From positions 909,001 to 973,000 of the forward strand of contig OX365939.1 of assembly GCA_947243795.1 (NCBI GenBank): a stretch of DNA of 64,000 nt. Reading direction: 5' to 3'. Position 1 is the stretch's first letter. The number at the start of each line of letters is the position of its first letter. Below the pieces are notes generated by a model. The model was given only the letters and a program-made list of their open reading frames with translations. It was not told the DNA's origin and ran no database searches. The translations under genes and the position numbers were made by a program. Below are positions 37,816-47,785 of the stretch, in pieces. This stretch comes from Saccharomyces uvarum. Its lineage: Eukaryota; Ascomycota; Saccharomycetes; Saccharomycetales; Saccharomycetaceae.

Positions 37816-39954
37816 ATGGCGGAATCAGGGTTCGATGGTGGTAAGGATTTCTTTTTCAAAAGAAGAAGGATTGATCCCTATAATTACAGTGATGAAGAGG
37901 AGGAAAATGATGAATCAAGCGCAAATAATACCATGGCATATGAAAATGTTACCTCCAATACGAGTAATAAACGCAACCAGATGGACTCAAAATTATCAAT
38001 GAGATATGGTATTGGTGCCAAGTTACTATCTAAAATGGGATATGTTTCCGGAAAAGGGCTTGGGAAGGATGGTTCTGGTATAGCGACACCGATCGAGACT
38101 CAAAGCCGACCTGTACATAATGCTGGTCTAGGGATGTTTTCAGAAACTGTCTCCAGTAACTATCACAGCGAAGATGAAGAGCAATTAAGTTCTGGAGATG
38201 AATTGGCAGAAGGTGTAAAGCAAGTAAAATTTAAAAAGACTTCGACCGAGATTTTAGGTGAGCAAACGTTTCACGATTCTGTCGATATAACTATAGTGCG
38301 AACACTGAGAGAGTTGAGAATAGCTGGGGTGCAATTACCTGAGAAGATAACAAAAGACTTGAACCCATTAAATGAAGTACCAAAATCAAAAAAGGACGTA
38401 TTTGTGAAGACACTACAAGAACTACTGAGTATACAAAAAAGTTTAAAAACTATTCATGATCGTACCTCTCCTTTAGAACTACAACTTAAAGAATACGATG
38501 AGCAAAAGGTGCTCCTCTCTGATTTGGAAACTACTTTGAAGGATGAGAGTAAACATAATACACTTTTTGACAAATTTAGTGCAATCTTAAAAATGTCCGA
38601 TGATGATCTTATAGACAGATTAGCTTCTGATTTACTGAGCAAAGAACTAATAATAGAATTGGACTGGGATCCTCTAGAAAAACCAAATAGTACACTTGAT
38701 GAACTAACTTTGATTATAGAATTGCTAACATATAGAATGGACACGGCATCGAATTTTTTAAATAGAACGCAAACTGCTGTATTTAAAATAATATATCCCA
38801 AGCTTGAAAATTTTTGGAAAGAATTTGATTTGACTAAATCAAAAATCGATAACACAATTACCTTGTTACTAGATTTTGAGCAGGTATTGGATTTTATTGA
38901 ATGTAAGAAACACATTATGGAGGAGTACATTTATCCAAAACTATTATTCTCGCTGGACAATTGGGAACTTCAAGATGAAGAAGGGCTTGTTTCACCAAGA
39001 ATCTGGGTTTTAGACTTTATCGTTCTGATCAATGATAGGATCAGAGAAGTAATTGTGGAGAAGATTGAAACCAAGTTTCTTGCTTATTGCCAGAATTGGT
39101 ATCATAGGGAATCATTTTGTATATCCAGTGCTGATGTAATATTTATTAGGGAACTTCTAGGTGAAATGAGATATTATCAGATTCTAAACAAGGTGCTTCT
39201 TCCTAAATTTCTGGATGAATTATGGGAAAGACATAATGACCCTATATTTGAATTAGAAGACTGGACAGAAGAAGATGGTGGAGAAGCGAAAGAAAAAGAA
39301 TCTGGCTTCTTTTATTTCGTAAAGAAATTGAGAAACTATGCATATTATTTTCATCCTAAACAATATGAACTGTTGATACGAGGGACCTTCAATAGCATAA
39401 ACAAAGTTCTTTATCAATGGCATATCTATTGTTCGGTAGAAGACTTACACAAGTCTAAATGGTGGCTTAATTGGCTAATCAATGTGATGTTTGAAGACCG
39501 TTCACTGACGGAAGTAGAATTATTGGAGGTTAGAAAGAGCTATGAAATATTAGTCATGTCCGACAAATTTTATATTAATAGATCTACACTGGATGAAGAT
39601 TTCGATCTGAGGAAAAGTTTGCGAAACGTGAAGGAAATGCAAGTAATTGGTAATGATAATGAAATTGAACACGAATTTACTCATACTGTACAGAACATTC
39701 CGCTTATAAAAGTCTCTAGTTCATTTAAGGAAGTAGTGGAAGACTACTGCTTGGAAAAAGGTTATCTGATTAGTAAACTACCAAACAGGTATACTCAATT
39801 GCCATATGGCCGGGATCAAGATTGTGTGGTCCCTTTGTTTGAAATTCGAAACGGAAAGAGAACAGTAGCTGTGGCAATAAAGCATGATATTCTTTGGTTA
39901 GAAGATACCAGCGGAACGTTTATGCCAACTTATTTATGGGAGCTGAGTATTTAA
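37816..39954 (+). CDS. SPP382: G-patch spliceosome-disassembly factor Spp382 (Ntr1)
   Basis: This 712-residue protein (S. cerevisiae about 708) forms the NTR complex with Ntr2 and, through its G-patch, activates the DEAH helicase Prp43 to release the excised intron-lariat spliceosome. The G-patch is at about residues 63-108: YGIGAKLLSKMGYVSGKGLG then GSGIATPIETQSRPVHNAGLGM. The first 60 residues are acidic and Ser/Asn-rich with a basic KRRRIDPYN patch. The remaining 550 residues are helical, matching the TFIP11/STIP conserved region, with Trp-rich blocks near 540 (KSKWWLNWLINVMFED). The start is ATG 37816; a GTG four codons earlier is not used. Its N-terminus differs strongly from the S. cerevisiae one I remember. 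Confidence 0.95.
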   Translation: MAESGFDGGKDFFFKRRRIDPYNYSDEEEENDESSANNTMAYENVTSNTSNKRNQMDSKLSMRYGIGAKLLSKMGYVSGKGLGKDGSGIATPIETQSRPVHNAGLGMFSETVSSNYHSEDEEQLSSGDELAEGVKQVKFKKTSTEILGEQTFHDSVDITIVRTLRELRIAGVQLPEKITKDLNPLNEVPKSKKDVFVKTLQELLSIQKSLKTIHDRTSPLELQLKEYDEQKVLLSDLETTLKDESKHNTLFDKFSAILKMSDDDLIDRLASDLLSKELIIELDWDPLEKPNSTLDELTLIIELLTYRMDTASNFLNRTQTAVFKIIYPKLENFWKEFDLTKSKIDNTITLLLDFEQVLDFIECKKHIMEEYIYPKLLFSLDNWELQDEEGLVSPRIWVLDFIVLINDRIREVIVEKIETKFLAYCQNWYHRESFCISSADVIFIRELLGEMRYYQILNKVLLPKFLDELWERHNDPIFELEDWTEEDGGEAKEKESGFFYFVKKLRNYAYYFHPKQYELLIRGTFNSINKVLYQWHIYCSVEDLHKSKWWLNWLINVMFEDRSLTEVELLEVRKSYEILVMSDKFYINRSTLDEDFDLRKSLRNVKEMQVIGNDNEIEHEFTHTVQNIPLIKVSSSFKEVVEDYCLEKGYLISKLPNRYTQLPYGRDQDCVVPLFEIRNGKRTVAVAIKHDILWLEDTSGTFMPTYLWELSI

Positions 39955-40141
39955 AAAAATGCCTTTGCAAAAAGTCGTGAGAGGTTAAAAAAAAAAAAAA
40001 AGCACTTATTTACTACCAACAAAAAAAATAATTGACAACATTAATTCATTACATACATATAACAGCTATACACCTTCACTGTACTCGATAATAATCGCAA
40101 CCACCATTGTTTATAGGTTATATTATCTGGTTATGAGATGC

Positions 40142-40148
40142 AAAAAAA
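40142..40148 (-). terminator. Pol III terminator of tRNA-Asn
   Basis: Seven A residues on the plus strand give a seven-T run on the minus strand, one nt past the tRNA 3' end. Confidence 0.9.
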
Positions 40149-40149
40149 T

Positions 40150-40223
40150 CGACCCCAGTGAGGGTTGAACTCACGATCTTGCGATTAACAGTCGCACGCC
40201 TTAACCAACTTGGCCATGGAGTC
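40150..40223 (-). tRNA. tRNA-Asn(GUU)
   Basis: This is a 74-nt tRNA on the minus strand. Acceptor GACTCCA pairs with TGGGGTC, with discriminator G. The anticodon loop CTGTTAA gives anticodon GUU. The T-arm AGTTCAACC (B box) and the D-arm with its A box are intact, and there is no intron. It corresponds by position to tN(GUU)L of S. cerevisiae, between SPP382 and TUS1. A delta-like LTR begins 193 bp upstream. Confidence 0.97.
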
Positions 40224-42258
40224 TTTTTTTACGGATTTTTTGCTTGAAATAAAGTACTATTACAATCACAGAAGTACAAGAAGTACATTTGATGTTCTTT
40301 CTCGAGTCTGAAAAATACAGTATTTGTTGTTAGTGTTGATAATTAGTTAGTTTAGTAGGTAGTAATAATTAATAATAAGCAGTTCTTTCTTATTATATAA
40401 GAGAGGTATATAAAACTGTTGGAACAAGATTCAACTATTGTCCATCTATTACTATTATATACGGTGTTAAAAGATGACATAAATTACAAGACCAGTAAAT
40501 TAAGATTCAAACTGTCATCGAAATTAATGGAAGCTGAAGCGCAAGGATTGATATTGTAATAGGTTCAATGAATGATAACATATAAAAAGAGGAACAGAAT
40601 CATTTATAATATTATGCAAAATTGCAGATTCTTTTTGTGGATTCCTAAACCCATGAGGAGAATCTCTAGTATAATCTATCTACGTAATATTATAACATTA
40701 AGAAACAATGGAATCCCAAAGATCATCATACAGCTTTAATGGTCAACAAGGTTAAAGGTGTATTAGTTTTACTATGAATTAATATATAAGGATGAATTAT
40801 ATCTGAACCTTTTAAATTCAGCTCTGAATTATGCAGCCTTGTTGTGGTTCTATAGATGGAACCAACTAGTAATGCTGAAAATATATACGTTATCCGTCAT
40901 GTGTACCAGTAATAGATTCTTCCGTTTGTTGTTCGGTGTTTTCTATCAATATTGGGTTTTTACCAAAGCAGAAAGCTATTAGAGGATAGGCCTGTCTATG
41001 GTATACTCTATCATTACAGTCAACACATGTGTCCATGATCCTAACTATTGATGAATTGGAAACAAAGAACTGTAGTGAAGAAGAAACAGCGTTTGATTTT
41101 ATCCGCTGGAGGGCTAGGCTTGGAAACTAGATGAAGCAACTTTATGAAATTAGGTCACTTAGTGCAAATGGCACTATAAGAGATAGCACGGAACTCGGAA
41201 ATCAATAGCCTTACCCATGAAAACTCCAAGGAAAGGTGCCTTTGTTTCTCAATTAAAATGTGTCCAGTTTGGTTAGAATTCTACATACAAGACACACATG
41301 TCGGCGGCACAGTTTGATGAACTTTCAAAAGGCCTGCTGAGCCACTGGTGGTGATTTAGTAAACGTTTAGTGATACTTCACAGCCTATCTCCACTACCAT
41401 CAGCATTAGCTCAATGTCGTCGTGACAAATAGTTTAGATTAGATGCTACTAGTCTAATCTAGCTATGGGTATATGCTGAAACTGATGTTGTAACTTCATA
41501 TGAGAAAAAGCACCGATGCACAGTTCCACACCTCTGAATTGGAAATTATAAACCGTTTCTCGATGACCTAAGACTAGTTCTATTAGCGCTAAATATAAAT
41601 GAGAGCTGAGAACTGGGCAGACTTTTTAGAGAGGAAAGCTGCGGCTTTCATTTCAACTCTAGCCTTCGATAACCACCTGAAAGAGTTTATCATTGAAACC
41701 AGACTTAAGAACCATGCAAGGTTCTTTTCAAAAGCTTCCAGGAATCATGCATGCATCTAAAAAAGCCAGCTCCATTCGCTTGCTTACCTATATTAGCCTC
41801 ATTCGATGGGTACCGCTGCAGTCTTTATCTCAACGAAAAACGGATGGACTGCGGTGTCGATCACAGACCCCACACTCTATATAATAGCAGCAGCATCATT
41901 TCGGTGTCCAGGCTTCTACATTATGCTTATTTGTAGCTATCAGCAGCTGTCTTATATACTTTTGGTCAATTGTAATTTTTTATTGTCTATGTTGGCTCGT
42001 CGCTTAGGCCGCAACAGCGATTATTTAGAGAAAACGTTAGCACATCGTTTAGATAGAACAAGGCCTCAAAACTTTGATCAAGAGGTAGTGTATCGTGTGA
42101 GTTCTATTAGTTGCATCAGTATTACTGTCAGATTATTGCCAAAGGCTTCAGTGTTCCTATATACTCCGCATCGACCACTGTGATGTGCAATTGAACAATA
42201 GCTTACCTTCAATAGCAACAGATAAAACAAAAAGCATATAGACCACAACAAGATAAAC
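40224..42258. other. Gene-poor region tRNA-Asn to TUS1
   Basis: About 2 kb. A delta-like LTR occupies 40417-40739. The remaining sequence (40224-40416 and 40740-42258) has only short open frames without recognisable domains. It includes an 8-bp inverted repeat near 41435-41460, one ARS-consensus-like 11-mer at 41590-41600, and the TUS1 promoter. I could not match the 40740-42000 stretch to a Ty internal region or to a known gene. Confidence 0.6.
40417..40739 (+). mobile_element. Solo delta-like LTR (Ty1/Ty2 family), diverged
   Basis: It starts with TGTTGGAACA and contains the delta landmarks ATATACGGTGTTA, GAAGATGAC-like sequence, GGAAGCTGAAGCGCAAGGAT, GTAATAGG, ATTGCAGATTC, TGGATTCCTAAA and CAATGGAATCCCAA, in the order I know from Ty1/Ty2 LTRs. 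The length of about 323 bp is close to the 334 bp of an intact delta; the right end is approximate. It lies 193 bp upstream of tRNA-Asn, within the window Ty1-type elements target. No coding region is attached and no target duplication is obvious, so it is an old solo LTR. Confidence 0.88.
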
Positions 42259-45200
42259 ATGTATCGATACAGCAAAGGGTCTCCTCTTGAGAGGACGCCG
42301 CAGAAACGAGCCAGCCGCCATGAAAATCGGCGTAATAGCATCGAATTACCAAAACTGCCACCTTTGAATACAAGAAACTCCTTTTTAGATGATTCTGATA
42401 ACGGAACAGATAATGTCTCAATTGGCTGGACACCAATCAGCGACAATCAGCAATTTCAAAGCCCGATCCCTCAAACTTTTGGTTTTGCGTCTAAACATCA
42501 TATAAGAGCGAATCCTACAAGTTCTACAGAATCCACACCCAAATCAACTAAACATATCAAAGAAAGGCGACCACCACCGCTTTTACATACCAATGAAAAA
42601 ATACTCTTAGACTCACCCATGGCTTCTCCCGGATCTTGGTCCAGGGAAAGACCACCCAGTAAATTACCCTTTGTAGGGGATCTAGAAGTACGAGATTACA
42701 TAGACGACACGTCTAACACAACCTTAAAATCACCATTTGTCAATGACTTTAACTCGCTTTCTTTGAAATCTCCAGCAGATAGTACTAAACGCCAGAATCT
42801 GTTTTCTGATGAAGTTAATCCCCGGCATCATGAAAGAGAGAAAGCTTTGCCCCCGATTCCTTCATCTACCACCCTTTTGCTATCCCCCTTTAACGACGAT
42901 GACTCAGAATTTTTCACCAAACCACCACCACCTTTATCAACCTCGAGAAACATAAGTGGACATAGTAGAGTATCAGAAAGTTTAGAAAGTGTTTATTCGG
43001 ATTCAGATTATACTTTTAATAATTCGAATGCAAGGCAAAGCAGTTTCAACTCCTTACTGGGCGCCAAACCATTGGAGCTAGCACCAAGCATCACTGCTCC
43101 AACACAGCCATTTTCAATCCAATCGATCGATGAACACAAACTTTACCAATGTGACAATGTTTACAAATTGTCCGGTATTTACGAGTGGATTTTAAAAGTT
43201 TATTTTGAATGGTTTAACGAATGTGTGTTCACGAAAATCGACCTCTTCCAAATAGTTCAACTACTTTTAGAGTTCCAAATGCCCAAAAATTTTGATCAAG
43301 ATACAATAGATTCCAATGTTGATAATATCATGGCTTCTCTTATTGCACAGGAAGCGGTAAGATTTGATATAATCAACGATGAAGAGGTAGCCGTCGTGGT
43401 AGCTGGCCTGGATGTCACTGGTGTCTTCACAGAGTTGCTACCATGCTATTCGTTTATCGATAATACCTATGGGCCCACGAATTCTTCAATTTGTTATTCC
43501 AACGTCTGCACATATGGACAAAGCTCTGATTTTAGGAAGGAAATAAAAATTTCTGAGATTATAAATAAATCTGTCGGACTTTGGACGGAATACTGGCATT
43601 TGACACCTGGAGATTTGGCAGAAATCAATCCACGTGAGGTTCAGCGACAAAGTTTCATCTTTGACTTGATCATTTTAGAAGAGAGATCTTTAAATATGGC
43701 TACAGCAGCGGTGGAAATCTATGGGAAGCGGTTCGACACGGCTTTACTTCCGGATGAGCCTGAATTCAAATCTTTGGCATTTGATATCTTTGAGCCTCTG
43801 ATTCAGTTACATACTGAGTTTCTTTTGACACCAATTTTCTGGAAGCTGAAAACAAGAGGCAAGTTTATTGATGGTATTGGGAAAATTTATTCAAAATGGT
43901 GCGCTGAAGCCAAGGATATATATTTGGATTATGCGAAGGCAATGGCAACCGTTCACGAAATTATAACATGGGAGAAAAAAAATAAGACAAAATTTGTCGC
44001 GTGGCTCAAGGATATCGACAATTCTGTTGAAATTACAAGATCTAAGATGTATCACGACGTGATTTTTTTTGGTGGGTTTTTCAAATCTTTACAGAATATG
44101 CCCGTAACTTTGCGTTCGATACTGAAAAATACAGATCCTTCTATGGAGGATTATGAATATCTCAAAATAGTCATTAAAGATGTGGATAATTTGAGCTTTG
44201 AAGTAAATAAAGTTCACGGATTGGCGATTGACCACAGGAAATTAGTGAGGTTTTCAAAACAGTTAGTATTGAGTACTAATAGTAGTAATGCAGCAAGTTA
44301 TGTTAATGTCGGTGGTGGTTCCCATACTAATGAAGGTGATGCTATTCAAGATAAGTTAGCCCTTGGACTAACTTATCCTGAAAGAAAATTGATACTGTCC
44401 GGAACAGTCTACAAAAAGAGGGAACTATGGCTGGATCCAACTCCCGTATATATTGCATTACTGGACAACTGCTTATTAATTACGGAAGAAATAAATAAAG
44501 GCGAATCTCAAAGATATAAACTTATCGAAAGACCGATCCCCATAGATTACCTAAGTCTCGAGAAAAGAAGAATTGCGGAAGCAAATGCTCTGCCCGCGAG
44601 GAGTTACTCTCAAAAAGAACACAAATCACCTATACACACTTTTTCAACACCCATTAGTTCTATGAGGCCTTTACTTAGAAGCTCTGGCAATCACGTAGCA
44701 GCAATACACGGAGACAAAAAAACGAGTAGCACTGAAATTTCTAATGCGAACCCAAATATTGATGAGTTCTCATTCAAGATCAGGAATACCGCTACAGGCG
44801 AATCTTTTAAATTCTATACAACTACCGCAGAAGAACTTGTCCAATGGGTTGGCGCTATCATGGAGTCCTTCAAAAAAAACGCTGAAAAGCATGAGTTGAA
44901 TGCGTTTGAGTTTACTGTGTTAAGTTCTGAATTTGGATATTTTGACAAGGACGCGCCAGTAAATTTGCCTGTAGCTCCAGAAGGATCTGAAATTGATGTA
45001 GCACTGAAAAGGTATGCTCAAAAGATAGACCAGGACCCATTTTCATGGAGTAAGACTACAAGGATAATGTGTTGTGAAGACGTCAAATTTGAAGGTAAAG
45101 TCTACCTACTCGTGGCTACTATCGACGGTGTCTTTATAAAATGTAGAGACGACTACAATCATGGATTTGTGAAAATATTGGAGACAAATGACGTCAAAAG

Positions 45201-46164
45201 AATGGAAGCTAGTATTAAATTGGGGCTTTTATTCGTTCTGGATAGCAAAAAACTATGCTACTTTAGCATCTCGAGTTTGTTAAGCACCTATATTAAAGGA
45301 GATTCTGCGGACGAAAATTGTATTGTGGGAATAGTAATCAAAGATAAGGTACGATTTTTTAAACTTGCTGATGATTTCGGTAATTCCAAGCATTTGTTTT
45401 TTGAGAGAAAGGGGAAAATAGTTATATTAACACCCGAGTTTGATCAATTAACAAACAAAGTGAAGTATTTCAAATTCTACAAGGAGTACAAGCTTCCTAG
45501 TTCAAGTAACAATATTTTAAACAATGAAATCGAAGATATTACGATATTGAGGAAAAGTTTTGCAGTTTGTACAAAGAAAACGGTCATACTTTATCAAGAT
45601 TCGTTCGAAGATAACGGGATAGTATTGCCATCTTTTTTGAATGACAGAGAAATGATGGCACACTTGAGGCATCCCCACCTGAGTAATCTACCGTTCAAAA
45701 ACGTGATGGACTCGAAGAAACGCACATCTAAAGAATCACTTACTGAAGAAGCCAAAAAGGATATTGCCACTTGTAAAGCTATACCCGTGAGTTTTTTCCA
45801 AATCTCGCAATCCAAATTTTTCCTCTTGGTATATGACGAAGCTGTAGTGAAGATAAACTGCTACGGTGAAATGTCAGATTGGAGAAAGGACATTCTACTG
45901 TTGGATTTTTGTTGCACCGGTGCAAGTTTTCACGAGAACCATTTAATTCTCGTTGGTGACAATTTAATACAAATATACGACCTGAAGAATATTCACCAAA
46001 ACCTGGGCGAATTAGCTCCCATCCAAATAATTAAAGGCAAAAAGATAAAGCTAGCTAGTTCAGAAACAAAGGAAAAGACAATCCTTGTATTGAGTCATCC
46101 AAACATACTTAATAGACAGCTGTTGGTTGCGTGTAACCCTGTAACCATCCTAGATCGCAAATAA
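42259..46164 (+). CDS. TUS1: Rho1 guanine nucleotide exchange factor Tus1
   Basis: This 1301-residue protein (S. cerevisiae about 1307) is an exchange factor for the GTPase Rho1 in the cell-wall-integrity pathway, phosphorylated by CDK at G1/S. Residues 1 to about 290 are Ser/Pro-rich and disordered with several S/T-P sites, as expected for CDK control. A conserved pre-DH region runs about 292-395. The Dbl-homology domain lies about 459-655, beginning VQRQSFIFDLIILEERSLNM. A PH domain with a Ser-rich insertion covers about 705-880. The citron-homology (CNH) domain covers about 935-1285, opening CCEDVKFEGKVYLLVATIDGVFIKC. The start ATG 42259 is the first in frame. It is tandem with TDA5. Confidence 0.96.
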   Translation: MYRYSKGSPLERTPQKRASRHENRRNSIELPKLPPLNTRNSFLDDSDNGTDNVSIGWTPISDNQQFQSPIPQTFGFASKHHIRANPTSSTESTPKSTKHIKERRPPPLLHTNEKILLDSPMASPGSWSRERPPSKLPFVGDLEVRDYIDDTSNTTLKSPFVNDFNSLSLKSPADSTKRQNLFSDEVNPRHHEREKALPPIPSSTTLLLSPFNDDDSEFFTKPPPPLSTSRNISGHSRVSESLESVYSDSDYTFNNSNARQSSFNSLLGAKPLELAPSITAPTQPFSIQSIDEHKLYQCDNVYKLSGIYEWILKVYFEWFNECVFTKIDLFQIVQLLLEFQMPKNFDQDTIDSNVDNIMASLIAQEAVRFDIINDEEVAVVVAGLDVTGVFTELLPCYSFIDNTYGPTNSSICYSNVCTYGQSSDFRKEIKISEIINKSVGLWTEYWHLTPGDLAEINPREVQRQSFIFDLIILEERSLNMATAAVEIYGKRFDTALLPDEPEFKSLAFDIFEPLIQLHTEFLLTPIFWKLKTRGKFIDGIGKIYSKWCAEAKDIYLDYAKAMATVHEIITWEKKNKTKFVAWLKDIDNSVEITRSKMYHDVIFFGGFFKSLQNMPVTLRSILKNTDPSMEDYEYLKIVIKDVDNLSFEVNKVHGLAIDHRKLVRFSKQLVLSTNSSNAASYVNVGGGSHTNEGDAIQDKLALGLTYPERKLILSGTVYKKRELWLDPTPVYIALLDNCLLITEEINKGESQRYKLIERPIPIDYLSLEKRRIAEANALPARSYSQKEHKSPIHTFSTPISSMRPLLRSSGNHVAAIHGDKKTSSTEISNANPNIDEFSFKIRNTATGESFKFYTTTAEELVQWVGAIMESFKKNAEKHELNAFEFTVLSSEFGYFDKDAPVNLPVAPEGSEIDVALKRYAQKIDQDPFSWSKTTRIMCCEDVKFEGKVYLLVATIDGVFIKCRDDYNHGFVKILETNDVKRMEASIKLGLLFVLDSKKLCYFSISSLLSTYIKGDSADENCIVGIVIKDKVRFFKLADDFGNSKHLFFERKGKIVILTPEFDQLTNKVKYFKFYKEYKLPSSSNNILNNEIEDITILRKSFAVCTKKTVILYQDSFEDNGIVLPSFLNDREMMAHLRHPHLSNLPFKNVMDSKKRTSKESLTEEAKKDIATCKAIPVSFFQISQSKFFLLVYDEAVVKINCYGEMSDWRKDILLLDFCCTGASFHENHLILVGDNLIQIYDLKNIHQNLGELAPIQIIKGKKIKLASSETKEKTILVLSHPNILNRQLLVACNPVTILDRK

Positions 46165-46378
46165 TATAACGTAACATAGACATTCAGAATGGCAACTATC
46201 GTTGTAACAATATATGTAAGAACCTAACATGATAATTATGCTTATGGCAGTGATACTCACTACTATTGTCTTCGCCAAGATAAAACTCTTCAGAAGTTAC
46301 CCTTAGCGACCTCTCTTAGCAAAATACCACGTAGTGCTTTTATAAACACCTGCTAGATGGATGTATTAACATATAAAA

Positions 46379-47456
46379 ATGTCCCAGCAAGGGTGGGGTG
46401 AAGTGTTTGTAATGGATATAGACGGCCTGTGCCATTGGGTAGTCCTACCGCTATTGCGTTGCCCACTTCTAGTATCTTTTTTATTCAGGCAGTATGTATT
46501 CGGATGACAAATTTAAAACGGCAAATTGCGTACTAACATCATGAGTTAAGCTTAGTTCTCTGAATGAGTCAATAAACCTGTATTTGATACTTTACACGGT
46601 ACTGGTAAACCTTTTCCTCGTTACAAATTCCTATATAAAACGATCGGGACACAACAATTGGAAGGGCCTTCATGAATCTAAAAATTGCATGGTTCTTGTC
46701 ACCGGAGGAAGTAAAGGACTTGGACAATCTATAGTATCTCAGCTCCTTCGAGATTATAGCGACCTGACCATCTTGAATGTCGACATATGCCCATCACTGT
46801 TACAGAATACTCGTGTAAAGGACCTAATTTGCGATCTAAGCGATGAGCGTGAAATCACATCTTTACTTGATATATTGAAAAGAAAGTATAAAGATGAAAT
46901 CCGATTGATTGTGAATAACGCTGGAGTACGAGCAAAATTCGCAGATTTCGATCGCATGGAACGAGACGATCTTGTCAAACTGTTCTCAATCAACGCATTG
47001 GCGCCCGTCCGTTTTGTTCAAGAATTGGCACCAAGCAAACACTCTACTAGACAGTGTTATATCGTCAACATCGCAAGTACTCTGGGGATACTAACGCCGG
47101 CCAAAGTAGCAGGCTATGCAGCGAGCAAAGCGGCCTTGATAGCCTTCCACCAGTCATACAGCTTTGAATTACAAAATGAAGGCGTAGCGAATATCAGGAC
47201 ACTATTAGTGACACCAGGCCAATTGAATACGGCGATGTTTGGAGGATTCGACCCACCGCATCAATTCTTTGCTCCTGTGGTAGACGTGAACAGTCTGGCC
47301 ACCAAAATAGTTCGTTGCTGCGAACTGGGCCAGAGGGGGCAGCTTAATGAGCCCTTTTATTGTAGTTTTGCCCATCTCTTGATGTGCATACCTTACTCGC
47401 TACAACATATCATAAGAAGCATCTCTCGCATGGATCGTTGTCTTCCGGACGAGTAG
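46379..47456 (+). CDS. TDA5: Short-chain dehydrogenase Tda5, two exons
   Basis: Exon 1 is 46379-46491 (37 codons plus 2 nt) and exon 2 is 46556-47456. Splicing gives 337 residues, against about 326 in S. cerevisiae, where YLR426W also has a short 5' intron. The donor is GTATGT (46492-46497), the branch site TACTAAC (46531-46537) and the acceptor TTAG ends at 46555; only this acceptor keeps the frame. The N-terminus is hydrophobic (about 21-36 and 46-61), suggesting membrane anchoring. The SDR fold follows: TGGSKGLG (87-94) binds NAD(P), NNAG is at 158-161 and the catalytic YxxxK (YAASK) at 225-229. Substrate unknown; the S. cerevisiae name comes from a topoisomerase I damage screen. Confidence 0.9.
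46492..46555 (+). other. TDA5: Spliceosomal intron of TDA5
   Basis: This 64-nt intron has a perfect donor GTATGT, a perfect branch site TACTAAC and a TTAG acceptor 18 nt beyond the branch site. A stop codon at 46542 in the exon 2 frame shows the frame cannot simply be read through. The alternative AAG at 46550 would break the frame. Confidence 0.88.
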
Positions 47457-47785
47457 AAGAATATGTACAGTAAATATAACATTTATAGATCAATCAGAAC
47501 AGGCAGGCTTGGTGCGTGCTTAAATTCCTTTGTATCGGCACTGTTGTGCACACCCTAAAGTGTCTTGCTTATATTTTTAAATTATTAATTATGCTGTGAA
47601 AAGTGCTCGTTCATGACCGTTCTAAAAAAAAAGGTGATGAAGCAAACCTTAATAAAGAAGGACTTTTGAGAAGCCACGTGTGGAAGGAGGATCAATATCT
47701 TAGACCACCCTTTGATGTGGACTGCAGTGCACTGGTATAGAGGGATATAGTCGTGAACTTTTGCTAGTAATCTTCACAACCTCTG
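47457..47785. other. Intergenic TDA5-MAG2
   Basis: 329 bp between tandem genes. It holds a CACGTG-containing segment (GCCACGTGTGG near 47674-47684), a candidate Cbf1/Pho4-type site about 105 bp before MAG2. Nothing else is evident. Confidence 0.5.

Noticed and set aside
41693-42183. Three overlapping short frames upstream of TUS1
   Set aside because: They use several frames over the same DNA, none with a domain or plausible start context; probably chance.
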